Shown: piece after piece, positions 1-11,299 of the stretch
Position numbering within the stretch: the stretch's first letter is position 1
How the letters are laid out: each line of letters begins with the position of its first letter
Notes under the pieces: model-generated
The model's database searches: none
What the model saw: only the letters and a program-made list of their open reading frames with translations
What the model was told of the DNA's origin: nothing
From: Paralithodes platypus
Taxonomy: Eukaryota > Arthropoda > Malacostraca > Decapoda > Lithodidae
Direction: 5' to 3'
DNA length: 64,000 nucleotides
Assembly (NCBI GenBank): GCA_032716605.1
Contig: CM064523.1
Span: 41,553,600 to 41,617,599, forward strand
Translations under genes and position numbers: made by a program

Positions 1-1513
1 AGGTGTGAAAGAGGAGTGGTGGGCCATCGGCACAACCAGCCAAAGTAGTGAGGTATGATGGATTCAATCATTTTCTGATACCATGTACTCAAGGTAGATT
101 CACTATATGCATCAAGAAAACACGACTGAAGTGCACAAAATGTGAAAAGAGGCTGAATAAAGGGTGCAGTGAGTCCTACCACAAAAAGTAGACTGCATGC
201 ACAAATATATAGCAAACAGAAATATAGTGAGCTATAATTTTATCAGTCAAGTGATAATCAAAGTTTAGTATTTGTTGATTATATAATTGTGAGTTTTGTT
301 TTCATGGCAGCATAATAAAGATCTCAGCTAGTAAAGACAACATAAAATACAAAAGGAGAACACTGTGTTTCAGTATCACTTTAGGGTAAATTTATGTATG
401 TGAAAATGCAAACGTTCCCAATTTGAGAACATCATAACATTATTTGAAAAAGTTTTGTAAAGTTAAAATCATTATTTGAATGTTAATAAACCTTCAATAC
501 ATTTCAAAGTGCATCATAGGATCATAGGTCAACCTTTAAAAGGTTAACGACCAAATTTCTATAATTAAAAACACATATTTTCCTTGTTGCTGTGATGTTT
601 GGGACATACATGCAGCATTCTGACACTCATGCACCAGAAAGCCCTGGTGTGTTATAGTTGGCTGTGTTTTGGATACTGAGCTGTGATCTAGCATATCCAA
701 GCCTCCAAATGGAATGAATAATAACTACACATACATTTCCAGATTTCCTTCGATGTTGAACTAATTAATGGGAGACATATACAGCAGATTACTACGACCT
801 AACAGATGGTGTCCATCAATATTTTACAGACCCAGCCATCCTGTATAACTAGAAGGAAATCACGTTCACTTGTCTTTGTTTTGTTTGATTATAATTCGTG
901 AATGAAAAGAAAAATTACATATCCAACTATTCTAACCCATGGATAATTGTTAAAATACCTGCAGTATACCGACCTGAAAATAAAACACAAAGTATTAACA
1001 TGTTGAATACCTCGGCATGACACAGATATCAGCTATCATGTGCAGTAGAATTGAACAGTTTTTCCCTCGATCCCTCCTAACTCATGAAATAATACCATGA
1101 AAGTACATAATATTCCTACTTTAGCTCTCTTGATCAGACAAGCTTTTCTCAGTGACCCATATTCTACCGTAACCACTCATCCACCTATCCATCTATCAAT
1201 ACTTTTATTCAACCATTTCTTACGTACTTTTCTTCATGTTTGGCATCAGTTATTTCAAAAAGAAATTCAACATGTAAATTTACCCATTTATGCTTAACTT
1301 ACCCTTACCTCTACTAAGCTTACCAAACCCAACAGAGTATCAGAAATAGGTCTAATAGGTTGTGTTGTGTTGTACCCTGGTGTATTGGATCTTACATGAA
1401 AACACTTGTTGGCGAAATAATCGGATATGTTACATCCACCTTTAATGTTCTTAGTATTGAAAAATTAAAAAAAAAACAAGTCTACATGCCTTCCACCAGC
1501 CTAAGATTTTGTT
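1..1513. other. AT-rich DNA, no gene seen
   Basis: No open frame with recognisable domains, no RNA gene and no clear repeat boundary was seen. Short open frames (66 and 106 codons) are low-complexity or lack any family signature; the longer runs into a CT/TA microsatellite. Confidence 0.5.
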
Positions 1514-1514
1514 T

Positions 1515-1579
<65 letters not shown>

Positions 1580-1601
1580 CTCTCTCTCTCTCTCTCTCTC
1601 T
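1514..1601. repeat. Compound microsatellite (CT)n-(TA)n-(CT)n
   Basis: A run of CT repeats passes directly into about 18 TA units at roughly 1538-1574 and back into CT repeats. The 106-codon open frame across it encodes only Ser-Leu and Tyr-Ile repeats and is not a gene. Confidence 0.95.
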
Positions 1602-1777
1602 GTACAGTGATTATAACAACGCCGATACCAGCGCGACCTGTGTACTGATACACCAACCCTCTTCTTGTATTGTATTCTAACCCTTGTTAGGTTCGTGAGA
1701 GAACAAAGGACCTCTAGGGTTTACTCATGTCGTTGTTGTTTTTGTTGTTGTTCTTGTTAGGACGATGTTTATTTAAA

Positions 1778-2088
1778 AAGTCAATTTCTCGGTTAATACT
1801 GAACCAAATTTAATTATTTTTCACATGCATATATGCTGATTTATCCTCTAGGCCGGAATGAGCCTTTTGTATTTATTTAGGCCTGGGTGCCTCTCAAATC
1901 GCCACCTTCTGCAGTAGTGCGACGTTTATTAAAAATCGAATTTTCTCAGTTATTACCTAACCAATTATAATGACCTTACACATGCATATAAATTATCTAT
2001 CCTCTAGGCCGTAACGGAGCCCTCCTAATACGCACCTTCTGCAGTATTGAGAGGCTTATCAAAATTTGCTATTTCTCGGTTATTACTG
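1778..2088 (+). repeat. Degenerate tandem repeat, left part (about 150-bp units)
   Basis: Two units and the start of a third are visible. Each has the order TTTCTCGGTTATTACTGAAC, then CACATGCATATA, then ATCCTCTAGGCCGTAACGG, then CACCTTCTGCAGTA. The third unit stops in TTATTACTG at 2088 and resumes at 4427 with AACCAAATTTAATG, so it is split by the element at 2089-4422. Function unknown. Confidence 0.7.
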
Positions 2089-2316
2089 TGTGACGCCTGC
2101 AGCTTGGCAGAACGCCATGTGGGCTCAGCCGCTCGCTTGACCACTCGCTAGCACTCGCCGGGGCAAGGTATTTGGCTACAGTCTATCTACAATGTTGTTC
2201 TTTCTTTCATAGTGTTCGTGTTGTTGCAGACAGTCCCGTGGTGGTCTTTATTTTCGTCTGTGACAAGGGGAAGCATTTTATATCATGAGTAGAACATAAG
2301 ATGCATTTGTATATAG

Positions 2317-2804
2317 TTAACCCTTAATTAGCGGCGAGCAACATAAGTCGAGTTAAATAAAGCTGGACTATGTGGCGGCGCTCGACATAACTCGAGTGGC
2401 AATTTCAGCACGTAATGTGGCTGAGAGAGAGAGACAAGTGGTGGCAGGAGACTAGCGAGCGTATGACTGCTCCAGACCACCGCGGCGAACCTACTGACAC
2501 AAATCTCAGCTCCCTCCTCCCTCTCTCACTCGCTACATACTCAATTATGTACTGAAAGTACCGAATTACCTGCTTTTTGCACTCGCGTTGCACGGTTATT
2601 GCAAGAAAACTATCCATCATACAAGGATCGTTATGGTGTCATTCGAAAGCTCTGTTTATGCCCTTTCAGGGATAGGTACTTGTTTTACGTTCTGGGTCTT
2701 ATTTAGGCATGAAAATGATCACGTAAACAGCCCTATTTTGGCTAAAAACACCCCGCTGTGCGGTACACATAAATAAACCGCATAGGCCGCTCGTAAGGTG
2801 TTAA
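2317..2804 (+). mobile_element. TTAA-ended miniature element, copy 1 (piggyBac-like MITE)
   Basis: The sequence is bounded by TTAA at 2317-2320 and 2801-2804, with imperfect inverted ends (TTAACCCTTAATTAGCGGC at left; the right end reads TTAACACCTTACGAGCGGC on the opposite strand). TTAA target sites and ends starting CCC are typical of piggyBac-type transposition. It has no transposase gene, so it would depend on one in trans. A nearly identical copy, with about five differences, lies at 41304-41790. Two related motifs of the form GCGGCG..CGACATAA.TCGAG lie at 2331-2352 and 2375-2396, 44 bp apart. Confidence 0.85.
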
Positions 2805-2834
2805 GGAGAGAGAATAATATAGGCAGTGGGGTAG

Positions 2835-2836
<2 letters not shown>

Positions 2837-2872
<36 letters not shown>
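2837..2872. repeat. (GT)n microsatellite
   Basis: About 18 uninterrupted GT units, inside the probable solo LTR and just after the TTAA element. Confidence 0.95.
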
Positions 2873-2874
<2 letters not shown>

Positions 2875-4422
2875 CCGTATACATGTGCTGCCTCCCACTC
2901 GCTGTAGGCTCGCGCGTGTGCCTTCCCACGCTTCTTGATTGGCTGGTGGTTCCTGGCGCCTTCTGCAGCCCTGCTGCCTGGTGACGTAGCGGCCTGTGAT
3001 TGGCTGACCACCATGCCTTTGTGTGTGATCCTAGGGGTCCCGAGGAGTTACTCTCTTCAGAGCTTGACTGACCAGCATACCCTTCACATATCCCTTGCCC
3101 CCCTGTCACCGACTTCTACCTATAGAGCACTTTCTCTCTCTCTCAACTTCTTACCTCTCATTCTTCCACTCTATTTAATATCATAACTTCCCTTTGGTTC
3201 TGCACGATTTCATATATCGGCCATCGTATTATATGCTGAAGCTCTCAGATATTATATGTTTAGTTAGGCATTTTGGAGGGGTTACCATTTTGTCTGTAGA
3301 GGTTCGACACACTCACGGTGTCTCCCTGCCTATTCCTTGGCTGTCTGCTGGGCTATTTAATGCTAGACTGGGGTGAGGCCATTGTTGTTGTGATTTCCGA
3401 TGTGTACTAGGTTTTGTTAAACCTGTACAATCGCAACGGAGACGTGGGAAGCCTAGGTGGTCTTTCTGACTGTGTACCTTGTGAGTTTAGCACTGTGTTG
3501 CGAGTGAGGGCTTTTGCCTCTGCCACCCAACACTGTGCTAACTCGTTTGCTTTGACTTTGAGAGGGTCGCCAGGAGAGAATCAGATACTAGCGATCTGGA
3601 TCTCTCAAGAGAGCACCCCGTCAATTAACGTAATTTGGCCGCACAGTCTTAAGGACCTCGCTAGGCTACGAGCCGCTTGCTCAGCCATTGTTTCCTAGCC
3701 TACGACATCCCAGCTAGACTTTATTCGCCTAGCAGACACCCGTTTAGAATTATAAACTCTTATGTTATGTATGCAGCATTCTTATTCACGTTGACCGTAA
3801 GCCTTGGTTGTTGTTGAGTTGCACAACCTGAGCAGGTTTTTTGAGTTGCCTGACGAAGGACTTCTTTTGTTGTTGGAGATAATACTAGTGTGCATTTATC
3901 GTTATTCCCGTGTCAGTTGACACTGTCTGTCTCTACACTTGTCCTATATTGACCCTGCTTTATATAACAGTTCAAAATCCGATACGATCATCTTACCCCA
4001 GCATCAGACTTTCTTCAGAAGGTTCCTGCTCGATGCGTTGGGACTTTCGTTCACTTTCTTTAGTATAGGAGTGACAGTTCATTATTGTTTAGAGTATCTT
4101 TAAATATACCTTCTTCTAGTTTGCATTAAATCATTGCAGTGATTTAATTAAGATCTCTATTTTTTCCTTGTATACCTTATTAACGTAATTGTATGTTGTT
4201 GTGATCAGGCTGTATCAGAGATCATCAGCCTGTAGTAGTAGTGCACTTATACTGAGTTATAGGATACCCCGTTATCGCAGATTTAACTCTGGAGGGTATA
4301 GGTGTTTTTTGTGCGCCGGCATTATAAGTTCAAGGGTTGGATCTAGTGTTACCGTTGTGGCTGTGTGCCTTTCTAGTCCAATGATTAAGAGCCCTTGTTT
4401 TATACGAGCCCTGGTCGTAACA

Positions 4423-5140
4423 ACTGAACCAAATTTAATGAACTTACACCCGCATATACTCTAATATATCCTCTAGGTTGTAACAGGGCCCTTTATCCGC
4501 GCCTTCTGCAGTAGTGGTGAAAAGTTAATTGGCCACCTGTTTGGAAATTGCAAAGGCATATTTCATAGAACTCCATAATATTATGCATAGACTCTTGCTT
4601 TTTGTACAGGCTGTACGAGGGCACTTATATTATACTTCGCCATTGTCGGTAATTGATAGGGCCCCTTCTATAGGAGTTGATTGAAAATGTAATCTGCTGT
4701 CTTTTGGGGTCTTTGCTTTGCCAATATAATTCACATGCATACTGTATACTGTAGTCTGGTCTATTCCTTGACATAACGGAGTCCAATCTCCAACTTTAAC
4801 CCAGGGTGCCTCGCTATTGTCTTTCTTCTACAGGAGTGACATCTAATGAGATGGGATATTTCTATGTGATTAATGAACCACATATATAATTTACATATGT
4901 ATACTTTCATTCACTAGTTGGATCCAACATGTCGGCCATGGCGCCCAATCACAGGCCCCCTTCCACAGGAGTGACAGTAAGTGAAAACGGTTATATTTTG
5001 GGGAGAGTGCTCACATTTACTTGCACATGTAGATAATCTCATCTATTTCTTAGACTAATGGTCGGAGTCTTATATTCATATTTTTCCCAGGGTGCCCCGC
5101 TGTTGGTTCCCTTCTGCAGGAGTGACAGAAAATGTAATCC
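4423..5140 (+). repeat. Degenerate tandem repeat, right part
   Basis: The unit split by the solo LTR resumes with AACCAAATTTAATGAACTT and continues to CGCCTTCTGCAGTAGTGG. Four further, more diverged units follow. They share CACATGCATA-like, TAACGGAGTC-like and CCTTCTGCAGGAGTGACAG-like blocks at spacings of about 140-170 bp. A related stretch recurs at 5815-5925. Confidence 0.6.
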
Positions 5141-5199
5141 AGTGCTAATGAAAATGTATACATTACGTATAATGATTTAATTACATGATTTTATTACAT

Positions 5200-5815
5200 C
5201 CGCCAACGAAGGTATGGTTTTATTTTAATTTGTTTGTCATTTTGTATGTTTGTTTATTTGTTTGTCTGTCTGTAAGCAAGAGAGAGCCTATCAAAAAACT
5301 ATGAACAGAGTGTCACGAAAGTTGGAGGCCAGATATGATATGTACCAAGGAAGATGTATTAAAATTGTGGAGGTGATTGGTAGAGCGCAAACCTTTGCCA
5401 GCGTAGACGACTCACAAAGTTATAAACCGATGTTCACGAAACTTGGTGGGCAGATAGGATATGCACGAAGGGAGAATTAATTCAATTTAGGAGGCAATCA
5501 GTAGAGCGCATAACTCTGCTAGCTTAGGCGGAGGTAGGCACTTTCCAGAATGCCTCTCATTGTTACCTCTGCCAACGATGTTTGATGTTTAACGGAGGGT
5601 ATGTTTTTTGCTTCCATTTTTCTGATTATCTGTAAAAAAGGTATCTTAAAAGTCATGAACCCGATGACCATTTGGTGAGCAGATAGGATATGCTCCAAGT
5701 AAGAAGTGATTTTATATTGATTATATATTGGAGGCAATCAATAGAGCGCATACATCCGCCAGCAAAGGCGACTCTCAAAGTTATGAACTGATTTTCACGA
5801 AATTTGGTTGTTAAT
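5200..5815 (+). repeat. Interspersed repeat of the 'CCAACGAAGGT...GAAACTTGGTGG' type, several diverged units
   Basis: At least three diverged units contain a CGCCAACGAAGG-like start, a TTTGTTTGTCTGTCTGT run, then CACGAAACTTGGTGGGCAGA, GGATATGCACGAAGG and GGAGGCAATCAGTAGAGCGC. From memory, sequences of this layout are widespread low-copy repeats in aquatic invertebrate genomes; a repeat-library search would confirm this. The 72- and 76-codon open frames across it have no recognisable domain. Confidence 0.55.
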
Positions 5816-6087
5816 ATTGAACCAAATTTAATGGTCTTCCAGATGTGTAATTATACTCTAATCTGTCCTTTAGGACGTAACGGAGCCCTTTTCCTTGTAT
5901 TTGATCCTGTGCGCCACGCCATGTGCCTCGGAGTTAACACGGCTGAGCGGACATATAGTCCAGCTTGGACTTGTGCCTATTTTTATTTTTTATATATTTA
6001 TAATCCTAGTTGACTATATGAATCACACACACATAGAATTGATAAGATAGTATAATATTATGTTAAAATACTGTAGTTATAGCCTAT

Positions 6088-6534
6088 TTAACCCGTACAG
6101 CCCCAGCGACGCGTCTGACGCGTCGGCGATGTATGTAACGCACTGCCCCAGAGACGCGTCTGACGCGTCACCCTAATTGCGCCGACCGTAACCTCAGGTG
6201 TAGCCACTCAAGAGGGCTCAGATTTGTATGGGAACTATGTACGTATCCCACGCAACCGTGCCGATGGTATAAAACTCTCAAAGTCCACGTGCGTGGGCGT
6301 GAGCGCGCAATAACCTGGTTTTTTGGGGTAATTGCCTTCAATGTTTTACTCTTGTAAAATACGTTTTCGGGGGCTCTGTAGGACCATTCTTTAAGCTTTT
6401 TGAGCGGTTTTTCGTGGTTTTTCCTTCATTCCTAACCCATTCGCTATTGTTTCTGGAATAAAACCATTTTTTTGAAAACCGGCCGGGTTCTGGTGAACAA
6501 ACATTACAAAACTAGCCGGGGCTCCACGGGTTAA
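6088..6534 (+). mobile_element. TTAA-ended miniature element, second family
   Basis: TTAA bounds the interval at 6088-6091 and 6531-6534. The left end reads TTAACCCGTACAGCCCCAGC and the right end, on the opposite strand, TTAACCCGTGGAGCCCCGGC, giving a roughly 20-bp imperfect inverted repeat. Next to the left end GACGCGTCTGACGCGTC occurs twice (6108-6124 and 6153-6169), 45 bp apart. No transposase is encoded. The body does not clearly resemble the other TTAA elements here, so the shared layout is notable. Piggybac-type mobility is inferred from the TTAA sites. Confidence 0.75.
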
Positions 6535-6734
6535 GCACATTTCAGGTACTTTTCATTATATTGATAGACCTAATACATTATTTTCAGGCGTATTATATAT
6601 TTTACTATTTGTATTGTGTCACTACAGTAATTATTTACTACTATTGCTTTTCTAGTTCCTCACTAGGCTAATTTGTCCCTCTCCCACTCCTTTGATTTTA
6701 CCTTATAGCAAATCTTGTGCTATCATTAGTCAAC

Positions 6735-7075
6735 TCTGCGTAAGCAGTGTTTGGTATCGCCCCCCCGTATAGTGGGTACCACGCGAAAAAAATGTCTGTC
6801 GTCGTCGTCGTCGTCGTCGTCCGTCTGTCTCGGAACTCCTCCTAGACCGTTGGACGGATTTTCACCAAATTTCACACGAACATTTGTGAATGCAAACGTC
6901 AGTCAAAAAAGATGTTTTTGAATTTATGCAATAGTTATGATTTTAGGTCCAAAATATGGTTTCCCCCCCCCCCCACCTCCCAGACCCCCCCTCCTCCCGG
7001 AAACCCCCCCCACCAATGATGGCGTTCTGGGAGCGAAAACATCTCGCTACATATTTGCTAGGTTAAGTTAGTTTA
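6735..7075 (+). repeat. Interspersed repeat, copy 1 (CTCTGCGTAAGCAG... type)
   Basis: Starts CTCTGCGTAAGCAG, then GGTATCGCCCCCCCGTATAG, a (GTC)n run, CTCCTCCTAGACCGTTGGAC, GGATTTTCACCAAATTTCAC, then a C-rich stretch at about 6962-7010. A second copy at 19495-19860 has the same order of blocks but carries (GTCT)n in place of (GTC)n. No coding capacity is seen. Confidence 0.7.
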
Positions 7076-7079
7076 GTTG

Positions 7080-7812
7080 GCATTAGAAGTGATGGTAGTA
7101 ATATTTGGATTTATGGTGATAGTAGTGATAATGGTGATAATTGTAGTGATGATGGTTGTAGTTGTATTGATGATGATGACAGTAGTGATGATGATGACAG
7201 TAGTAGATATGATGGTGACAGTAGTAGTAATGATGGTCATAATAGTAGTGATGATGGTGACAAGTAATGATGATAGTTGTAGTGATAATAATGACAGTAG
7301 TGATGATGGTAGTGACGATGGTGTGAGTATTAGTGATGATGGTGAGTAGTAGTGAGGATGGTGAAATTTGTAGTGATGATGACGATAGTTGTGGTGATGA
7401 AGTTCATAGTAATGGTGATGATGGCAGTAGTAGTGATGTTGGTGACAGTAGAATAAATTATGGTAATATTTGTGACAGTAGTAATGATGATGGTTATAGT
7501 AGTAGTGATGATGTTAACAGTAGTAATGATGAGTGTAAGATGGTGGTGATAATATTAGTAATGATGGTTGATAGTTGTAGTATCAATGATGATAGTAGTG
7601 ATTAAGATGCTAGTGACAATGGACAGTGATCATTGGTGAGAGTAGTAGTGATAATTGTAATTGTAGTAGTGATGATGATCATAGTAATGGTGATGATGAC
7701 AGTACTCGTGATGATTGTGGCAGTTGTAGTGATGATGGCAGTTGTAGTGATGATGGCAGTAGTAGTGATTATGTTGATTGTGATTGATGATGGTATTAGT
7801 AGTGATGATGGT
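7080..7812. repeat. GATGRT / TAGTGA low-complexity region
   Basis: About 730 bp built from GATGATGGT, GTAGTAGTGAT and similar trinucleotide-based words. Long open frames on both strands arise because most words are multiples of three. Their products (Asp-Ser or Val-Met rich, or Ile-Thr / His-Tyr rich) are compositional artefacts. Confidence 0.9.
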
Positions 7813-8191
7813 AACCCATCGCAGAGTTGGGTATGCCGTTTTGATTTTGGGCAAAACGGCACGTCTACTTTATTATTATATTGTATTTCCAAGTAAATTA
7901 TTGTCTTTGTTCCTTTCAGACGTAATTTGTTGTTTTCTTAGTTTTTTTCTGATTGTGTCATATTGCTAATGTAAATTGTTGTGCCCTCCCACTATCTCTA
8001 TCCTTAATTCAAAGCCAATGGTGGATGCTGTGTGTACTGTATGTACGCAACAATCTTACTTGTTCTAGTGTTCCCAACTTTGACTCGTCTGAATTATCAA
8101 CATTCTTGTCCCTCTCTCACTAAATATATATGTGCTGTGTATATCTCCCCTAATTTTACTGACTATTCAAAATGATTTATATATCTAACTT

Positions 8192-9553
8192 CTAATTTAG
8201 AACACATACTATCCATCTCTCCTTTTGCAGAAATCTCCATTGCACAGAAAAGGGGTGGGACTGGGTTGCAAGACGGGTACTACATGTTCTACGAAGAGGG
8301 GGTGGTATACAATGACAGAGCTCTGAGGAACACTGATTATTGTAATAGTGGTAGAATAGTGAGAGAGATGCAACATTGCGGTAAAGAGAGAGAAACTGGC
8401 GAAAATAGGTGAGTGGACGTGAGTTAATGAGACGGAAGGCTTTCTTTTCTACTTTGTCTAGAAGTGCTGTGTGAGAGAATCCTCCCCACACGTGTGAACA
8501 ATACTCAATTCATGGACGGACTGTGCACCTGTACAGAGCAAGAAGCTGTACAGGGGTAAAGAACCCCTGGAGGCGGTTGAGTACACCCAGCTTCTGGGAA
8601 GCTGTTTTTAGCTTGAGTGGTAATACAATTTTTCCAAGAGAGATCAGAAGAAAACGAGACACCGAGAATATTAGGAAAAGATGAAGGGTTGATTTGTATG
8701 TTGTTGAAGAGTAGGTCATAGTTTTCAGGAAGAGGTCGATGAGTAGACAGATGGAGAAATTGAGTTTTGGAAGCAATGACAGTAACGAGGTGTTTTCTGC
8801 ACCAATTAGAGATAGTAGATAAATCAGAAGATAGGTGTTTTTAGGCTTCCTTACGTGAGTTATGGAGTTCCTGCTGTGAATGATGTTGTGGAAGGGTAGT
8901 TGAGTAGTGTAATGTAGAGTCATCAGCATATGGGTGATTGGGGCTGGAGGTGCAGTTGAGAAGGTCGTTAATGAATAATAGGAAGATAATTGGAGATTGC
9001 ACAGAACCCTGAGCAACACCGGAGTTGATAGGTTGAGGAAGTGAACGGTGGCCGTCCAAAATCGTGAATGGTGGCCGTCCATAAATGCAGCTATGGAACA
9101 GCCAGGAAGGAAATTAGAGACAAAGGCACAGATGGAGGGATACAAACCGAAGGAGGGTAGTTTGAAAATAAGGGATTTGTGCCAGACACTATCGAAGGCC
9201 TTCGATATGTCTATCGCAACAGACAGAAAAAGTCTCACCGAAGTACCGAATGGAGGATGACCATGAGTTAGTAAGATAAGAAAGAAGATCACCAGTAGAG
9301 AGGCCCGGAAGACATACTGGCGGTCTGAGAGTAGGTTATGGGAAGATAAATGTTTAAGAAATTTTGAGGTAAGAATAGTTTTAAAAACTTTAGAGATGCA
9401 AGAAATGAGAGCAATTGGACGATAGTTGGAGGGTTGAGAATGGTCACCCTTCTTTGAGACAGGTTGAATGAGAGCAAACTTCCAGCAAGAAGTTAGAGGA
9501 GAGACAAAGACAAAAGAGTTTGCCTAGGCAGGGATTCAGCACGGAAGCACAGT
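8192..9553 (-). pseudogene. Non-LTR retrotransposon RT, 3' segment of a twin-primed LINE
   Basis: Reading the minus strand from 9553 to 8192, frameshifted pieces of one reverse transcriptase follow in order: a KKGDHSQPSNYRPIALIS-like fingers region near 9440, IDISKAFDSVWHKS near 9205, GVAQGSVQSPIIFLLFINDL near 9020, YADDSTLHY (the catalytic YADD box) near 8935, and a C-terminal SHTALLDKVEKKAFRLINS block near 8440. Several frame changes and stops make it inactive. It would have copied element RNA at a target nick. Its 5' edge repeats about 28 bp found at 10149-10176 on the plus strand. The clade is not resolved; it fits the Jockey/I-like group better than the CR1 copies in this window. Confidence 0.8.
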
Positions 9554-10185
9554 CTACATCTTATCTATCTTAAATGACCTAGAGCAGTTAGTTCAGCACC
9601 CCACCTGTATCACAGACCGCCCTGAAGATCGGCATAACATTTTAGACTTATTTATAACCTCTAGTCTTTCTGCTAACTTTGAAAATCTTCTCCTTCCCCG
9701 GGGGACCATCAGAGCGTGACGCACGCATTACTGAGGTAATCCTTCGGGCATGGAAGCATGCATTCCATTTTCTTTGTCCTAAACTAACTCACAGATATCT
9801 TGGTTTACTCACACTTGTTATACTGCTTTCCGCAATAAGAAGAAAGCATTGAAACAGAACCGTTACTTTCAAACTCAACAATCTCGTACTTTATATGTTT
9901 TGCCCAAAATCAAGCCAAATCTGCTCTTTTACTCGCCTCATCCTCTGACAAACCTGAACTCTTTGCTCAAACTTTAACAAAAACCTCCACCTTGGATGAT
10001 TCAGGCAGGAATCCTCCCTCTCCATCCCCGTCTCACTTACTTATAGCTATTATGATAATTTATTCTAAGGATGTACTTTCTGCCCTCTTTTGGATTAATA
10101 CTAAGAACACGTATGGACCAGATGGTGTTCCTGCTGCTGTACTCAAATACTGTTCTTCCGTGCTGACTCCCTGCCTCGTACGGTA
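9554..10185 (+). pseudogene. Inverted 5' segment of the same LINE (endonuclease end to RT start)
   Basis: The plus strand encodes [20 protein letters not shown] followed by [11 protein letters not shown] (9575-9690), typical of the C-terminal part of a LINE apurinic endonuclease. After frame breaks comes TYGPDGVPAAVLKYCSSVLT (about 10110-10170), the start of a LINE RT domain. Translation stops just after LTPCLVR, and the next part of the RT is found on the opposite strand beginning at 9553 with a PCLGKLF block. The upstream half is therefore inverted relative to the downstream half. This is the arrangement made by twin priming, in which a second target strand primes internally on the RNA. Confidence 0.75.
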
Positions 10186-10566
10186 GCTAGATTAAAATAT
10201 CAGAACGCGTAGTATTCCTCAAGCGGTTATCACTTTCGAGATACGGGAACATGTTTTGTCCTTTTATTTTGTCTATTAGCAGACGCTTGTATTCGGTTTA
10301 TAAAGGACTGTGAGTGTCAGAGGGTTAAGTAAGGTCAATGTTACCATGTGGATCCATAGAGGGCCTTCCAAACCTAAGTCAAATATAACGTGAGCCAAAC
10401 CTAAGTGAAAAAGCGTCCTCGAAGACTGAAAGGGTTAGTTCTCACTTAATTTTGGTTTATTTAAAAAAAACTAACGTATTATACAATAAATATATAATAA
10501 TTGACATTTGCGTTTCATATTTGTTATTTTATCGCTCACCTCCCCTGTTCTTTGTTCTAATTAGTA

Positions 10567-10922
10567 TTAAGGGGGTAGGGTATATTTATTAGTTTATTTA
10601 TGTGTGTATTGATTATTGTTTTAGTTTCCTCCCTAGATCTCCATCAAGTTAAATACATTTTCCTCAAGATCCCCCTTGGAGATATATTTGTACATTTTTC
10701 GGTAGAAAAATCGGCCCGTTCTTCCAAAATTACAGGCTTGTTATCGTTCACCAGGAAACAATCGACACCTACATGACACGAAATATGTATTGATAACAAA
10801 AATGGAACAAATGGTCTTAACATTGACAAACTAATGGCACCAAAGTCTTCAAATTTCAAAAACTAATGTGGCTAAACATGAGGGAGAAGGGGGACCAGAC
10901 AAAGCAACTACCTCCCCCTTAA
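10567..10922 (+). mobile_element. TTAA-ended miniature element, third family, copy 1
   Basis: Bounded by TTAA at 10567-10570 and 10919-10922 with inverted ends TTAAGGGGGTAGG / ACCTCCCCCTTAA. The body contains TTTTTCGGTAGAAAAAT, ATTACAGGCTTGTTATCG and GGCTAAACATGAGGGAGA, all of which recur in the neighbouring copy at 10961-11292. No transposase. It is separated from that copy by only 38 bp. Confidence 0.75.
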
Positions 10923-10960
10923 TATGTATTTCCCTCTTGTTCCCTTCCTCTCATCAATCA

Positions 10961-11292
10961 TTAAGGGGAGGTATTTAGTTTTTTCCCTAGACCTCCATCA
11001 AGCTTAAAATTACACCCCCTTGAGTCCCTTTCAAGATAAATTTGTAAATTTTTCGGTAGAAAAATGTCCCGGCTGAAGGCCGGTTCCTCTTAGATTACAG
11101 GCTCGCTATCGCTCGCCAGGATAAAATTGACACCTGAATGGCACGAAAGGTCTTAATATGGGATGAAAGTTCTTAAAATCGCTAAACTAATGGGGCAAAC
11201 GTTTTATAATATCAAAAGCAATGGGGCTAAACATGAGGGTGAGGGAGAAAGGGGTCAAGAAAAAAATCCCTCGAGTGGAGATCTCCCCTTAA
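10961..11292 (+). mobile_element. TTAA-ended miniature element, third family, copy 2
   Basis: TTAA at 10961-10964 and 11289-11292; ends TTAAGGGGAGGT and TCTCCCCTTAA. The body is a diverged version of the copy at 10567-10922, in the same orientation. A reverse-oriented relative without recognisable ends is at about 49490-49700. Confidence 0.75.
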
Positions 11293-11299
11293 TATCACC

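Larger units (their letters stand above)
2089..4422. mobile_element. Probable solo LTR (nested element inside)
   Basis: The interval begins TGTGACGCC and ends GGTCGTAACA, so it has TG...CA ends and short imperfect inverted termini (TGTGACG / CGTAACA). The 4-bp sequence ACTG flanks it at 2085-2088 and 4423-4426, as expected for a target duplication. Removing the interval rejoins one unit of the surrounding tandem repeat. It encodes no gag or pol and holds two GATTGGCTG (reverse CCAAT) boxes near 2937 and 2999 and a TATTTAA near 3354. These points suggest a solo LTR left by LTR-LTR recombination. About 1.85 kb is long for an LTR after subtracting the TTAA element at 2317-2804. The assignment is inference; a non-LTR composite is possible. 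Confidence 0.55.

Noticed and set aside
2405..2776. Matching 71-codon minus-strand frames in both TTAA copies (2405-2620 and 41392-41607)
   Set aside because: Conserved only because the two elements are near-identical; the diverged relatives at 23345 and 46161 do not keep the frame.
7077..7896. Val/Met-rich and Asp/Ser-rich frames
   Set aside because: Low-complexity GATGRT repeats read in different frames on both strands.
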